Shown piece by piece: positions 1 through 8,912 of a DNA stretch of 64,000 bases. Within the stretch, counting starts at the first letter, position 1; the number at the start of each line of letters is the position of its first letter. The DNA is from Peptostreptococcus faecalis (GTDB lineage: Bacteria > Bacillota > Clostridia > Peptostreptococcales > Peptostreptococcaceae): positions 889,079 to 953,078 of the forward strand of contig NZ_OERU01000001.1 in the NCBI RefSeq assembly GCF_900240845.1, read 5' to 3'. The notes under the pieces were generated by a model. The model saw nothing but the letters and a program-made list of their open reading frames with translations, did not search any database and was not told where the DNA came from. A program made the position numbers and the translations under genes.

Positions 1-66
1 CAAGTTCACATTTGTCAACACTTGGGTTTTTCCAAAAAATTTGTTGACATTCTTTATTTCTATCAT
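1..66 (-). CDS. metN: Methionine ABC transporter ATP-binding protein, N-terminal fragment
   Basis: Only the first 22 codons lie in the window; the gene runs off the left edge. The peptide begins MIEIKNVNKFFGKTQVLTNV, the usual first strand and A-loop region of an ABC ATPase (I-V-NK-F-G-VL). An AAGGAGG site sits about nine bases before the ATG. The gene directly follows a SAM-I riboswitch and its terminator, which in Firmicutes most often control metNIQ or Met/Cys genes. ABC ATPase is seen directly. The methionine specificity is inferred from the riboswitch. Confidence 0.75.
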   Translation of the reverse strand, partial: MIEIKNVNKFFGKTQVLTNVNL

Positions 67-105
67 TTTTTGTTGCCTCCTTATACTTTGATTAGTTTTT
101 TTAAA

Positions 106-137
106 CTAAAAAACGCCTAAGTAAAAAATACCTAGGC
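106..137 (-). terminator. Riboswitch-controlled intrinsic terminator
   Basis: On the minus strand GCCTAGG pairs with CTTAGGC around an AT-rich loop and is followed by a run of T. It lies between the SAM aptamer and the metN ribosome site, as expected for the terminator of a transcriptional OFF switch. Confidence 0.8.
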
Positions 138-250
138 ACAGGAAATTTTACTCATCTTTCAGCTATTAGCTGCTGGATTTAGCACCTTGATTACTTACAG
201 GTTGCCGGGTTTCACTGGGCCAGTCCCTCCACCGCTCTCGATAAGAGATA
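138..250 (-). promoter_or_regulatory. SAM-I (S-box) riboswitch aptamer
   Basis: The minus strand carries the S-box core in order: P1 5' strand CTTATC, GAGAGCGGTGGAGGGACTGG, CCCAGTGAAACCCGGCAACC, the GGTGCTAAATCCAGC segment, and P1 3' strand GATGAG. CTTATC and GATGAG pair with one G-U. This is the known SAM-I consensus. S-adenosylmethionine binding favours the adjacent terminator, so metN is expected to be expressed when methionine is low. Confidence 0.96.
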
Positions 251-265
251 TTATATTATTATACT

Positions 266-294
266 ATAATAAAACGTTTTTCTATCTTTGTCAA
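266..294 (-). promoter_or_regulatory. Sigma-A promoter of the SAM riboswitch transcript
   Basis: On the minus strand TTGACA (289-294) is followed after 17 bases by TATTAT (266-271), about ten bases before the aptamer begins. Confidence 0.75.
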
Positions 295-325
295 TATTAA
301 ATAACAATTTTGATAATTATGTTTC

Positions 326-667
326 TTATACCAATTGCATTACTAATAAAATTAAATTATAAATTATTACACATGCAACTAAACCTCCCATTGCATAATC
401 AAGGGTTGGTTTTGTGCCCTCATCCTTATTTTTTTCTATTTTCATCTTTATAGAAACTACTATTCCATACATCATAACAGATAATCCAAATATTGCTAAA
501 ACTCTAGAATATATCGGCATTTTAATATAATTAGAATATATAAATAATAAGAATCCTATCCCTAGCATGAAAGTAGTATTTTTTGTAAGATCTTTTTCTT
601 TTTTATCAACTTTCTTGTCAAAATTTTTATTGTAATATGGTTTTTCCTTTTTCTTCTTAGTAGACAT
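326..667 (-). CDS. Small membrane protein of unknown function
   Basis: About 113 residues. The ATG at 667 is preferred to the one at 679 because GGAGG lies five bases before it, while the outer ATG overlaps that same GGAGG. The N-terminal third is strongly basic and rich in Lys (MSTKKKKEKPYYNK...). Three hydrophobic segments follow, so a cytoplasmic basic tail plus about three membrane helices is likely. I recognise no family. It lies between brnQ and the methionine transporter leader on the same strand but has its own promoter-like sequence, so it is probably transcribed alone. Confidence 0.7.
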   Translation of the reverse strand: MSTKKKKEKPYYNKNFDKKVDKKEKDLTKNTTFMLGIGFLLFIYSNYIKMPIYSRVLAIFGLSVMMYGIVVSIKMKIEKNKDEGTKPTLDYAMGGLVACVIIYNLILLVMQLV

Positions 668-701
668 CTCATCCTCCATAATATATATTAATATAATCTA
701 T

Positions 702-730
702 ATTATACCACATACCACTCATTTAGTGGT
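702..730 (-). promoter_or_regulatory. Extended -10 promoter with a dyad in the -35 region
   Basis: TGGTATAAT (minus strand, -10 at 702-707) precedes the small membrane protein. ACCACT (714-719) and AGTGGT (725-730) form a perfect 6-bp dyad where the -35 box would be, so a repressor could bind there. This is a sequence observation only. Confidence 0.4.
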
Positions 731-735
731 GTACA

Positions 736-766
736 AAAAAAGATGAGCCGAATGACCCATCTTTTT
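736..766 (-). terminator. Intrinsic terminator after brnQ
   Basis: AAAAAGATG (736-744) pairs with CATCTTTTT (758-766). The minus strand continues into a T run. It lies 25 bases past the brnQ stop. Confidence 0.8.
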
Positions 767-790
767 AAACTATAAACTTATCATTTTTAA

Positions 791-2098
791 TTATATTGCC
801 TTTGCTTTATTAGGTATAAATTTACCAATTATACCAGCTATTATTACTGGAACAATCCAGAAGAATCCAAACTGACCGCCTGGCCAAGAATTCATAGAGT
901 TAGTTAAGTTTTGAAGAGCTTCAATATTAGTAAGTCCTGGTACACCAGATAGAGAAAATAATATACCTAATATTAGAGCTACCCAAATAGATATTCTAAA
1001 TATATTATTGTTGCTAATTTTATTATTAAATAAACCAAGTATAATATAAACTACAACTGCTGGATATACCATTCCTAGTAACGGACCAGCTATTGCTATA
1101 ATTTGTTCAACCCCGAAGTTAGATACAAATGCAGAGAACACACAAACAATAGCTACATTTATTTCATACTTTAATTTACCTTTTGACAATTCATTGAAGT
1201 AACTTGAACAAGAAGACACTAGGCCTATCGCTGTTGTAAGACATGCAAGTCCAACAATTACTGCAAGTATAACCTTACCAGGTCCTCCTAAAATACCACT
1301 TGTAATATCTACTATAAGATCAGTTCTATTTACTGACGCATCATATGTACCTGATACAGTAGCTCCTAAGTATGCTAGTCCACCATATACCAATGCCAAT
1401 CCTACAAAAGCAACTAACCCTGACATTATAGTAGCTTTTGTCATTGCTTTTTTATCTGAATAACCTTTTTGCTGTATAGATGTAATTATAATACCCGCAA
1501 ATATACAGGCTGCCATAGCATCCATTGTCTGATATCCATCTGATATACCTCTTACAAAAACGTTATCAATTAGAGTTCTATCCATTACTTCCCCAAGAGG
1601 TGAAACAGATCCCTTAATTATAAGTACTGCAAGACAAATCAACAATGCTGGAGTAAGAACAGCTCCAACTATATCTACAACTTTTGATGGTTTAATTGAT
1701 AAAAATAGTACTATTGCAAAGAATATGATTGAGAATATGATAGGACTAAATCCGTCCCCAATTGTAGGAAGTATACCAATTTCATATGTAGTTGCAGATG
1801 TTCTAGGAATAGCTACAAAAGGACCAATACATAGTACCATTATAGTTCCAATTACTACTCCTATATTTTTACCAGCACGCGTAAATAACTTCGGCATATC
1901 GCCCTCGACTTTAGTCATAGCTATAACCCCCAATAAAGCTAGACCACCATCGGCAAATAAGAATGCAAAGAATCCACTAAACCATTGAGTCCCTGCGAGA
2001 ACTCCTAGGTAAGGTGGAAAAATAAGGTTACCAGCACCAAAGAACATGGCAAATAGTGCGAAACCTACCACAAGTATGTCTTTAAATTTAATACTCAT
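791..2098 (-). CDS. brnQ: Branched-chain amino acid transport carrier, LIVCS family
   Basis: The 435-residue protein is almost entirely hydrophobic with about twelve membrane helices, the usual length of BrnQ. The N-terminus KDILVVGFALFAMFFGAGNL is the family hallmark. BrnQ takes up leucine, isoleucine and valine by cation symport. The start has GGAGGGG six bases upstream. The gene is monocistronic: a strong promoter precedes it and a terminator follows. No T-box or clear CodY site was found in the leader. Confidence 0.93.
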   Translation of the reverse strand: MSIKFKDILVVGFALFAMFFGAGNLIFPPYLGVLAGTQWFSGFFAFLFADGGLALLGVIAMTKVEGDMPKLFTRAGKNIGVVIGTIMVLCIGPFVAIPRTSATTYEIGILPTIGDGFSPIIFSIIFFAIVLFLSIKPSKVVDIVGAVLTPALLICLAVLIIKGSVSPLGEVMDRTLIDNVFVRGISDGYQTMDAMAACIFAGIIITSIQQKGYSDKKAMTKATIMSGLVAFVGLALVYGGLAYLGATVSGTYDASVNRTDLIVDITSGILGGPGKVILAVIVGLACLTTAIGLVSSCSSYFNELSKGKLKYEINVAIVCVFSAFVSNFGVEQIIAIAGPLLGMVYPAVVVYIILGLFNNKISNNNIFRISIWVALILGILFSLSGVPGLTNIEALQNLTNSMNSWPGGQFGFFWIVPVIIAGIIGKFIPNKAKAI

Positions 2099-2147
2099 GT
2101 AAACCCCTCCTTTATTTATTTTTTACAATATGATTTCTTTCATCATT

Positions 2148-2176
2148 AGTATACAATTTGTAACCCTTATTGTCAA
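2148..2176 (-). promoter_or_regulatory. Sigma-A promoter of brnQ
   Basis: TTGACA (2171-2176) and TATACT (2148-2153) are separated by exactly 17 bases on the minus strand. The predicted transcript starts about 40 bases before the brnQ ATG. Confidence 0.85.
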
Positions 2177-2503
2177 ACAATTCTTTATTTTCGATTTTTT
2201 TATAACAATAAGTTTCTGCTTATTTTTTTCATAATTTAATTCATTTAATTGACTATTTTATAATTACACATTAATTTAAATAAGTCAATAAAATATATAT
2301 TATTTTTAAGTAGCATTGTATACAAAATTATTCATTTTTTTTGAAAATATTTTTCTTTTTTTAGCTTGTAAATTTTATTTTTAAAAATATTAGTATTTTT
2401 TTGTTAAATTAATAATTATTTGTTAAGGAATGTTGTATTTTACGCCTTTTCAGTAATTTTATCATTTTTTTTATTTAATATATGTTTTTAATTAAATAAA
2501 AAA
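2177..2503. other. AT-rich intergenic stretch without a recognisable gene
   Basis: Roughly 330 bases of very AT-rich DNA separate the brnQ promoter from the clpB terminator. I see no open frame with a ribosome site and no riboswitch or tRNA. A second weak TTGACT-like promoter may lie near 2235-2285, but the base composition makes chance matches common. Confidence 0.5.
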
Positions 2504-2565
2504 AGAATACTACATATATCACCTTTAAATAATATAATTTATATAAGTGATATCTGTAGCATTCT
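2504..2565 (-). terminator. Long-armed terminator after clpB
   Basis: Two 19-base arms (2504-2522 and 2547-2565) are complementary except at two positions, with a 24-base AT-rich loop, followed on the minus strand by a T run. The position just past the clpB stop fits a terminator. The loop is unusually long. Confidence 0.7.
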
Positions 2566-2597
2566 CTGTTTAACTATTTATACTATAAAACATTTTA

Positions 2598-5183
2598 TTA
2601 TTTTATTGTTATTTTACCATCTTCTGATAATATATTCACTGTATCGCCTTCATTTATATTACCTGAAATTATCATTTTGGCAATTTGCGTTTCTAATGTA
2701 TTGTTTATATATCTTTTTAATGGTCTCGCTCCGTAAACAGGATCATATGCAGTTTCAGAAATAGTATCTTTTGCTTCATCTGTTAAATTTAAGCCTATTC
2801 CCTTTTCATTCAATCTATCCCTTAATTCCTGCATAAAAATTTCTATAATATTTTTAATTTCTTCTTTCTGAAGTGGTTTAAACATTATAATATCGTCTAC
2901 TCTGTTTAAAAACTCTGGTTTAAATCTATGTCTCATAACGTCCATTACTCTTTCATTTACTTCGTCTGTTATTACTCCTCCAGAATTTAGTAGTAATTCA
3001 CTTCCAATATTTGAAGTCATTATAATTAACGTGTTTTTAAAGTCTACAGTCTTACCCTTATTATCAGTTAACCTTCCTTCATCAAGAATTTGTAAAAACA
3101 TATTAAATACGTCATCATGTGCTTTTTCTATTTCATCAAATAAAATTACAGAGTATGGCTTTCTCCTTACAGCTTCTGTTAATTGACCGCCTTCTTCGTA
3201 TCCAACATAACCAGGAGGTGGTCCTACCAGTCTTGATACACTGTGTTTTTCCATATATTCTGACATATCAATCCTGATAATACTATCTTCGCTATCAAAC
3301 AATTCCCTAGCCAATGTCTTTGCTAGTTCTGTCTTTCCAACACCAGTTGGTCCTAAGAAAATAAATGATCCAATAGGTCTTCTCTGATCACTTAACCCTG
3401 CTCTAGATCTTATTATAGAATTTGAAACAGCCGTTACTGCTTCATCTTGACCTATTACTCTTTCATGTAAATGATCTTCTAAGTTTAGTAACCTTTCTTT
3501 TTCCGACTCAACTAATCTAGTAACCGGAATACCTGTCCATTTTGAAATAATTTCTGATATTTCATCTTCTGTAACTTCTTCTTTTAAAAGCGTTGTTGAA
3601 TCAGTTTCCATTTTTTCTTCGTAAACTTTTATCTGTTCTTCTAATGACGGAATTTCTCCAAACTTCACTTCTGCAGCTTTATTAAAATCATATTCTCTTT
3701 CATATTTTTCTGCTCTTGATTTTGCATCGTCAAGTTTTTCTTTAAGCAATTTCAAGTCCATTATTTTACTTTTTTCAGTTTCGTATCTTGCAGTCAAATT
3801 ATCATTTTCTTCTTTTAACTCAGAAATTTCTTTTTCAGTTTCTTCCAATCTAATTTTTGACTTATCGTCTTTTTCGTTTAATAGAGCTTCTCTTTCTGTT
3901 TCAAGAGTAAATAACTTTCTTCTCACAGTATCTAGCTCTGTTGGCAATGAATCTATTTCACTCCTAATCATAGCTCCTGCTTCATCAATTAAGTCAATGG
4001 CCTTGTCTGGTAAAAATCTATCTTGTATATATCTGTCAGATAGTTTTGCAGCAGCAACAATTGCATTGTCGTGTATTCTTACTCCATGATGTATTTCAAA
4101 TCTCTCTTTTAGCCCTCTAAGAATAGATATTGTGTCATCTACTGTTGGTTCATCTACTATTATAGGTTGAAATCTTCTTTCTAGTGCTTTATCTTTTTCT
4201 ATATATTTTCTATATTCATCAAAAGTTGTAGCACCTATACAATTTAATTCACCTCTGGCAAGCATTGGTTTTATTAAATTACCTGCATCCATTGAACCTT
4301 CAGTTTTTCCTGCTCCAACTATAGTATGTATTTCGTCGATAAATAATATTATTTTTCCTTCTGAACTAGATACTTCTTTTAGTACCGCTTTTAGCCTTTC
4401 TTCAAATTCACCTCTAAATTTTGCTCCTGCTATCAAGGCTCCCATGTCTAGAGAATATACTATTTTGTCTTTTAGTCCTTCTGGAACATCACCCTTTACT
4501 ATACGCTGTGCCAATCCTTCAACAATAGCTGTTTTACCAACGCCTGGCTCACCTATTAAAATTGGGTTATTCTTTGTTCTTCTAGACAGAATTCTTATCG
4601 TTCTTCTTATTTCTTCATCTCTACCAATTACAGGATCTATCTTATTATCCTGAACTAATTTAACTAAGTTTACACCATACTTTGCTAAAGCATCATATGT
4701 ACCTTCAGGGTCCTGTGTGTCTACCCTTTGATTGCCTCTTATGCTGTGAAGCACCTCTAAAAAATTATTTTCATTTAAATTGTATTGTTTAAATATCTTT
4801 GAAATATTTGAATTCTTTTCTACTTCAAAAATTGCTAACATTAAATGTTCTACACTCACATAAGAATCTTTAAAATCCTCAGATATTTTTTCAGCTTTCA
4901 CTAGTATTTCATTAATTTTTCTTGTAGCAGTTACTCCTTGAGAACTTGCCCCTGATCCTGTAACTTGAGGTAATTTTTTCATCTCATTTTCCAAAGAATT
5001 TTTTAACGAGTCTATACTAATATTCATTTTTTCTAATATATTTGGAATCAATCCATCTTCTTGATTTATTAATGAATATACAAGATGGATTGAGTCAACT
5101 TGCTGGTTATTATTTTTTACAGCTTCTGCAAAAGAATCATTTAAAGCATTTTGTACTCTTAATGTCATTTTTTCTACGTTCAT
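2598..5183 (-). CDS. clpB: ATP-dependent disaggregase ClpB
   Basis: Hsp100 disaggregase that extracts polypeptides from aggregates together with DnaK. Domains in order: Clp N domain (first 150 residues), first AAA+ module with GEPGVGKT near residue 214, a long coiled-coil middle domain (about 410-530), and a second AAA+ module with GPTGVGKTE and the ClpB-type C-terminal region. Length of about 861 residues is typical. The ATG at 5183 is chosen because GAAAGG lies nine bases before it; an upstream ATG at 5192 abuts that site. No CIRCE or CtsR heptad repeat is visible in the 53 bases upstream, so transcription may come from the two genes ahead of it. Confidence 0.97.
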   Translation of the reverse strand: MNVEKMTLRVQNALNDSFAEAVKNNNQQVDSIHLVYSLINQEDGLIPNILEKMNISIDSLKNSLENEMKKLPQVTGSGASSQGVTATRKINEILVKAEKISEDFKDSYVSVEHLMLAIFEVEKNSNISKIFKQYNLNENNFLEVLHSIRGNQRVDTQDPEGTYDALAKYGVNLVKLVQDNKIDPVIGRDEEIRRTIRILSRRTKNNPILIGEPGVGKTAIVEGLAQRIVKGDVPEGLKDKIVYSLDMGALIAGAKFRGEFEERLKAVLKEVSSSEGKIILFIDEIHTIVGAGKTEGSMDAGNLIKPMLARGELNCIGATTFDEYRKYIEKDKALERRFQPIIVDEPTVDDTISILRGLKERFEIHHGVRIHDNAIVAAAKLSDRYIQDRFLPDKAIDLIDEAGAMIRSEIDSLPTELDTVRRKLFTLETEREALLNEKDDKSKIRLEETEKEISELKEENDNLTARYETEKSKIMDLKLLKEKLDDAKSRAEKYEREYDFNKAAEVKFGEIPSLEEQIKVYEEKMETDSTTLLKEEVTEDEISEIISKWTGIPVTRLVESEKERLLNLEDHLHERVIGQDEAVTAVSNSIIRSRAGLSDQRRPIGSFIFLGPTGVGKTELAKTLARELFDSEDSIIRIDMSEYMEKHSVSRLVGPPPGYVGYEEGGQLTEAVRRKPYSVILFDEIEKAHDDVFNMFLQILDEGRLTDNKGKTVDFKNTLIIMTSNIGSELLLNSGGVITDEVNERVMDVMRHRFKPEFLNRVDDIIMFKPLQKEEIKNIIEIFMQELRDRLNEKGIGLNLTDEAKDTISETAYDPVYGARPLKRYINNTLETQIAKMIISGNINEGDTVNILSEDGKITIK

Positions 5184-5245
5184 AATCATCATCCTTTCAT
5201 ATTATGTTTAACATACTTAAATATTATTTTCCCTTTTGTATTTTT

Positions 5246-5836
5246 TTATTCGCTTATTATTATAGATTTTCTTATATTTAAAATGCTGTCTAGTAAATTT
5301 TCTCCTTTATTTGGATCAAAACATAGATTAAGTTTGAAAGTTCCCGAAAAATTAACAAAATCAAAGTTTCTATCAGAATTTGCAACTATGTATAAATCTT
5401 CATCTAAAAACCTCTTTTTACCACTTTCCATATATTTACATTTTCTCAAAAATGAGTCTTTATAATTAATATAATGAGTCTTACTTTCTATATCATAAGT
5501 ATATAAAACCACATTATCTAGTACTTTCATCAGATAATAATTCAAAAAATCATACATGTTGTCATCACAGTAAATCGATATTTCTTCATATATATATTCT
5601 CCAAAAAAAGGATGTACATTTTTTTGGAGTTTTATTACATAGTTTTCTGGAAGAGAAAATTCCAATTTCCAATAGTTTGAATCCTGTTTTTCAAGAGTTA
5701 TCAGATTTCCATTTTTTTTAGTATTATTTATCTCTTGCATAGAGCATAAAAAATTTTCCATATTAAAAAGATTTTTTTGATCTTCAAAAAATAAGTCGAA
5801 CCACTTCATTATTTCTCTATCAAATTTAAAACTCAT
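5246..5836 (-). CDS. Unknown protein encoded between the RepL-like gene and clpB
   Basis: The 196-residue protein is soluble by composition, rich in Asp, Asn, Tyr and Phe, without a signal peptide or membrane helix. I recognise no domain. Its ATG overlaps the end of the RepL-like gene by 11 bases (ATGAGTTTTAA contains both the start and the upstream stop), so the two are translationally coupled. Only 53 bases without a terminator separate its stop from clpB. The coupling suggests it works with the RepL-like protein; nothing in the sequence gives a biochemical role. Confidence 0.75.
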   Translation of the reverse strand: MSFKFDREIMKWFDLFFEDQKNLFNMENFLCSMQEINNTKKNGNLITLEKQDSNYWKLEFSLPENYVIKLQKNVHPFFGEYIYEEISIYCDDNMYDFLNYYLMKVLDNVVLYTYDIESKTHYINYKDSFLRKCKYMESGKKRFLDEDLYIVANSDRNFDFVNFSGTFKLNLCFDPNKGENLLDSILNIRKSIIISE

Positions 5837-6251
5837 TCATATCCCTTCCCTCTTCTTTTAGTTTATTATATTCTTTTATCAGTTTATCTCTTTCATATTT
5901 TGATCCTTTGTAAGAAACTAAAGGATTTATCATATAAACCCCATTTCTTATTTTTTGCATAAAATCCCTTTTTCTGTATTCGCTAAATATTACTGATAAA
6001 CTCGTCTTTGGATAATCTATTAGTTTTGACAATTCATCTAAAGTCATATAAATTTTATTATCTTTGTCCATTTCATTTATTAAAATCATAGGAATTAGTG
6101 CTTTTTTTGAACTAGTTCCCTTCATTATAGATATGTAATTTTTTGGAGATATATTTAAAAAACGATCTCTGGTATTTCTAGCTTTTATATTTCTACTTTC
6201 TGTGTACTCAGTCTGATCAATTTTTTTCAAACTTTCTTTTATTTCCAGCAT
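5826..6251 (-). CDS. RepL-like winged-helix protein
   Basis: The 141-residue protein resembles the Firmicute plasmid replication protein RepL family. A helix-turn-helix (LDELSKLIDYPKTSLSVIF, about residues 72-92) is followed by the wing and the characteristic tail NGVYMINP...YKGSKYERDKLIKEY. It is the first gene of a possible operon with the unknown 196-residue protein and clpB. Ribosome site AAAGGATGTGAT precedes the ATG. No other plasmid or phage gene lies nearby, so it may be a domesticated replication protein or a transcription regulator using the same fold. The RepL assignment rests on motif recall, not on a search. Confidence 0.7.
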   Translation of the reverse strand: MLEIKESLKKIDQTEYTESRNIKARNTRDRFLNISPKNYISIMKGTSSKKALIPMILINEMDKDNKIYMTLDELSKLIDYPKTSLSVIFSEYRKRDFMQKIRNGVYMINPLVSYKGSKYERDKLIKEYNKLKEEGRDMNEF

Positions 6252-6274
6252 ATTAAATCACATCCTTTCTTCAT

Positions 6275-6303
6275 AATATACATCTATAAATTATCAATGT
6301 CAA
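6275..6303 (-). promoter_or_regulatory. Sigma-A promoter of the RepL-like gene
   Basis: TTGACA (6298-6303) and TATATT (6275-6280) on the minus strand have a 17-base spacer and lie just before the ribosome site of the RepL-like gene. Confidence 0.75.
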
Positions 6304-6311
6304 TCGCTCGT

Positions 6312-6346
6312 AAAATAAAGTTTATCATTTTGCTAAACTTTTATTT
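6312..6346. promoter_or_regulatory. Inverted repeat upstream of the RepL-like gene promoter
   Basis: AAAGTTTA (6317-6324) and TAAACTTT (6334-6341) form a perfect 8-bp dyad, extendable to 13-base arms with two mismatches. It sits just upstream of the -35 box and could be an operator or activator site, perhaps for the RepL-like protein itself. Confidence 0.45.
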
Positions 6347-6487
6347 ATCGTTTAAATAAAAAATATCTCAAACAATTTCAATTTTTTCAATCTATTTCAG
6401 TATTTTTATAAAAAATTCAAATTTTTTTATTTGTATTATATATTTTTAATTGAACTATATTCTTTATACGCAGTTTAATTGTATATA

Positions 6488-6496
6488 TGCTATAAT
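6488..6496 (+). promoter_or_regulatory. Extended -10 promoter of dxr
   Basis: TGCTATAAT carries the TGN extension and a perfect -10 box about 40 bases before the dxr start. No good -35 box is seen. Confidence 0.6.
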
Positions 6497-6536
6497 CTAA
6501 TAGGTAATATTATAAAAATGAATGGAAGTGATTATT

Positions 6537-7733
6537 TTGAATATAAATAGAAAAAACATATCTATACTAGGATCTACTGGTTCTATAGGTACACAAACAC
6601 TAGATATAGTAAGATTAAATAAAGACCTTTTTAAAATTGAAGGAATAAGTACTAATAAAAACATCGAATTACTTATTGATCAAATTAAAGAATTCAATCC
6701 AAAGAAAGTTGCTATATATGATGAAATTGCTTTTAATAATTTTCTTAAATTAAAAGAAGTTAATGAATACAAAAATCTACTAAATGGTATTGAAATATTA
6801 AAAGGTCTAGACGGACTGGTTGAAATATCTAAATCTAAAAATATAGATATTTTAGTTACAGCTGTTGTAGGTATGGTCGGCCTATTACCAACTCTTGCTG
6901 CTATTAAAAACTCAACTACAATTGCTCTTGCTAACAAAGAAACTCTTGTAACTGCGGGTGAAATAGTAATGTCTGAGGCTAAGAAACACAATTCTAATAT
7001 TATTCCAGTTGACAGTGAGCATAGTGCTATTTTCCAATGCTTAAATGGTGAAAATAATAATAAAATAGAAAAAATTCTTTTAACGGCATCAGGCGGACCT
7101 TTTTTGGGTAGAAAAAAAGAAGAATTAGAATGTGTAACTAAAAACGAAGCTTTAAAGCATCCTAACTGGACTATGGGAGCCAAGATTTCTATAGATTCTT
7201 CAACTCTTATGAATAAAGGTCTAGAAGTAATAGAAGCAAAATGGCTTTTTGACGTCGATCCAAAAGATATAGTGGTACATGTACATCCTCAAAGCATAGT
7301 TCACTCTATGGTTGAGTTTTCAGATTCAACAGTTATGGCTCAACTAGGGTGTCCAGATATGAGAGTTCCTATACAGTATGCGCTTACTTATCCAAAAAGA
7401 ATAAGTTCAAATTTCGATAGATTAAATTTATTTGAAGCAAGTAATCTTTCTTTTCAGGAACCTGATTTAGAAGTTTTTCCTTGTTTGAGACTTGCCTATG
7501 AAGCTTTAAGTCATGGTGGTACCGACTGCACTGTATTAAATGCTGCAAATGAGGTATTAGTTCAATATTTTTTAGAAGAGAAAATTAAATTTTATGATAT
7601 TCCTAAGTATATTTCACTAGCTATAAAAGAACATAGTTTTATCAAAAAACCTACTCTAGAAGAAATTTTAGATATAGATAAATGGACACGTGACTTCATT
7701 TCCAATACAGTTTTAAATGTACAAAAAGTTTAA
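6537..7733 (+). CDS. dxr: 1-deoxy-D-xylulose 5-phosphate reductoisomerase
   Basis: Second enzyme of the MEP isoprenoid pathway, converting DXP to 2-C-methylerythritol 4-phosphate with NADPH. The N-terminal Rossmann motif [14 protein letters not shown], the [10 protein letters not shown] segment, SGGPF and the [10 protein letters not shown] region are all present. I place the start at the TTG at 6537, preceded by GGAAGTGAT with four-base spacing, giving 398 residues; the ATG at 6522 lacks a ribosome site and overlaps the Shine-Dalgarno. First gene of a plus-strand block with rseP and ispG. Confidence 0.95.
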   Translation: MNINRKNISILGSTGSIGTQTLDIVRLNKDLFKIEGISTNKNIELLIDQIKEFNPKKVAIYDEIAFNNFLKLKEVNEYKNLLNGIEILKGLDGLVEISKSKNIDILVTAVVGMVGLLPTLAAIKNSTTIALANKETLVTAGEIVMSEAKKHNSNIIPVDSEHSAIFQCLNGENNNKIEKILLTASGGPFLGRKKEELECVTKNEALKHPNWTMGAKISIDSSTLMNKGLEVIEAKWLFDVDPKDIVVHVHPQSIVHSMVEFSDSTVMAQLGCPDMRVPIQYALTYPKRISSNFDRLNLFEASNLSFQEPDLEVFPCLRLAYEALSHGGTDCTVLNAANEVLVQYFLEEKIKFYDIPKYISLAIKEHSFIKKPTLEEILDIDKWTRDFISNTVLNVQKV

Positions 7734-7864
7734 GTGTTTTTAAAGCTTTATATACTACAATTATTAACTAGTTATATAATTATGTGGGTATCATATAAAC
7801 TGATATAAATGTAAAATTATGTACTTTATAGAAAAGAATAATATTAAAATAAGAAGGTGAATTA

Positions 7865-8875
7865 ATGAATATAATAGTAGCAATATTAATTTTTGGTTTT
7901 ATAATATTTATTCATGAATTGGGTCATTTTTACTTTGCAAAAAAAGCTGGTGTAACAATTTATGAATTTTCCATAGGTATGGGACCTAAGATATTTTCAA
8001 AAGAAAAAAATAATACTCTTTATAGCCTAAGGGCTCTTCCTATTGGAGGATATGTAGCCATGGCAGGTGAAGATGAAGAATCTGATGATGAGAACTCTTT
8101 TGATAAAAAGCCAATAAAAGATAGATTAGCTTCTATATTTGCTGGTCCTGTTGCAAATATAGTCTTGTGTTTTGTTTTACTTTCAGGCTTTTTCATGATC
8201 GTAGGAACTCCAACTACTAATATATTAGAACAAGTTGCTGAATCGTCTCCAGCATATGAAGCAGGTTTAAAAAAAGGAGATAAAATTATATCTGTAGACA
8301 ACAAATCTATTTCTAATTTCGAAGAACTTAGTTCTGCAATTTCTTCAAGTAACGGAAAAGAGCTAAAAGTAAAATATAATAGAAACTCTAGCGTTGAAAC
8401 TACATCGATTAAACCTGTGAAAAATAATGAAAAATATATAATAGGTATTACACCAAAAAATGAAAAAAATCCAATAAAAGCTATTCCTTATGCTTTTTCA
8501 ACAACTTACAATACTTCTAAATCAATGTTGCAATTTATTTGGAAGTTAGTAACTGGACAATTATCTGGAAATATAGTCAACTCTTTGGCTGGACCTGTAG
8601 GTGTAGTACAAATTGTTTCAAACGCTGCAACTAGTGGTATATTAAATCTTGTCTATCTAACTGCAATAATAAGTCTAAATATTGGTCTAATGAATTTATT
8701 ACCTATTCCAGCTTTAGATGGTTGGCGAATTTTAATCTTAATGATTGAAGCTCTTAGAAGAGGTAAAAAATTACCTGCAAAGGTTGAAGGATATATAAAT
8801 GGAATTGGATTAATTGCTTTACTTAGCTTTATGATATTCATAACATATAAAGATATTCTAAGAATAATTGGTTAG
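7865..8875 (+). CDS. rseP: Site-2 protease, RseP/RasP family
   Basis: Intramembrane zinc metalloprotease. HELGH (H17, E18, H21) lies in the first membrane helix, a single PDZ-like domain spans about residues 115-190, and LLPIPALDG supplies the third zinc ligand region near residue 283. The final helices follow. The 336-residue length is typical for Firmicute RasP. Ribosome site GAAGGTG precedes the ATG. RasP cleaves anti-sigma factors and signal-peptide remnants in relatives. The target here is not visible. Confidence 0.93.
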   Translation: MNIIVAILIFGFIIFIHELGHFYFAKKAGVTIYEFSIGMGPKIFSKEKNNTLYSLRALPIGGYVAMAGEDEESDDENSFDKKPIKDRLASIFAGPVANIVLCFVLLSGFFMIVGTPTTNILEQVAESSPAYEAGLKKGDKIISVDNKSISNFEELSSAISSSNGKELKVKYNRNSSVETTSIKPVKNNEKYIIGITPKNEKNPIKAIPYAFSTTYNTSKSMLQFIWKLVTGQLSGNIVNSLAGPVGVVQIVSNAATSGILNLVYLTAIISLNIGLMNLLPIPALDGWRILILMIEALRRGKKLPAKVEGYINGIGLIALLSFMIFITYKDILRIIG

Positions 8876-8912
8876 ATATAATAAGATATAAACATGTTGA
8901 AAGGTTTTAATT

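Noticed and set aside
2330-2365. Possible CodY box upstream of brnQ
   Set aside because: The best match to AATTTTCWGAAAATT has about four mismatches in very AT-rich DNA, which chance explains.
2099-2597. T-box or other riboswitch in the brnQ leader
   Set aside because: No T-box sequence, specifier stem or known aptamer core is visible, and the predicted leader is only about 40 bases.
5826-6251. RepL-like gene as proof of an integrated plasmid
   Set aside because: No relaxase, partition, recombinase, toxin or direct-repeat boundary lies around it, and core genes flank it on both sides.
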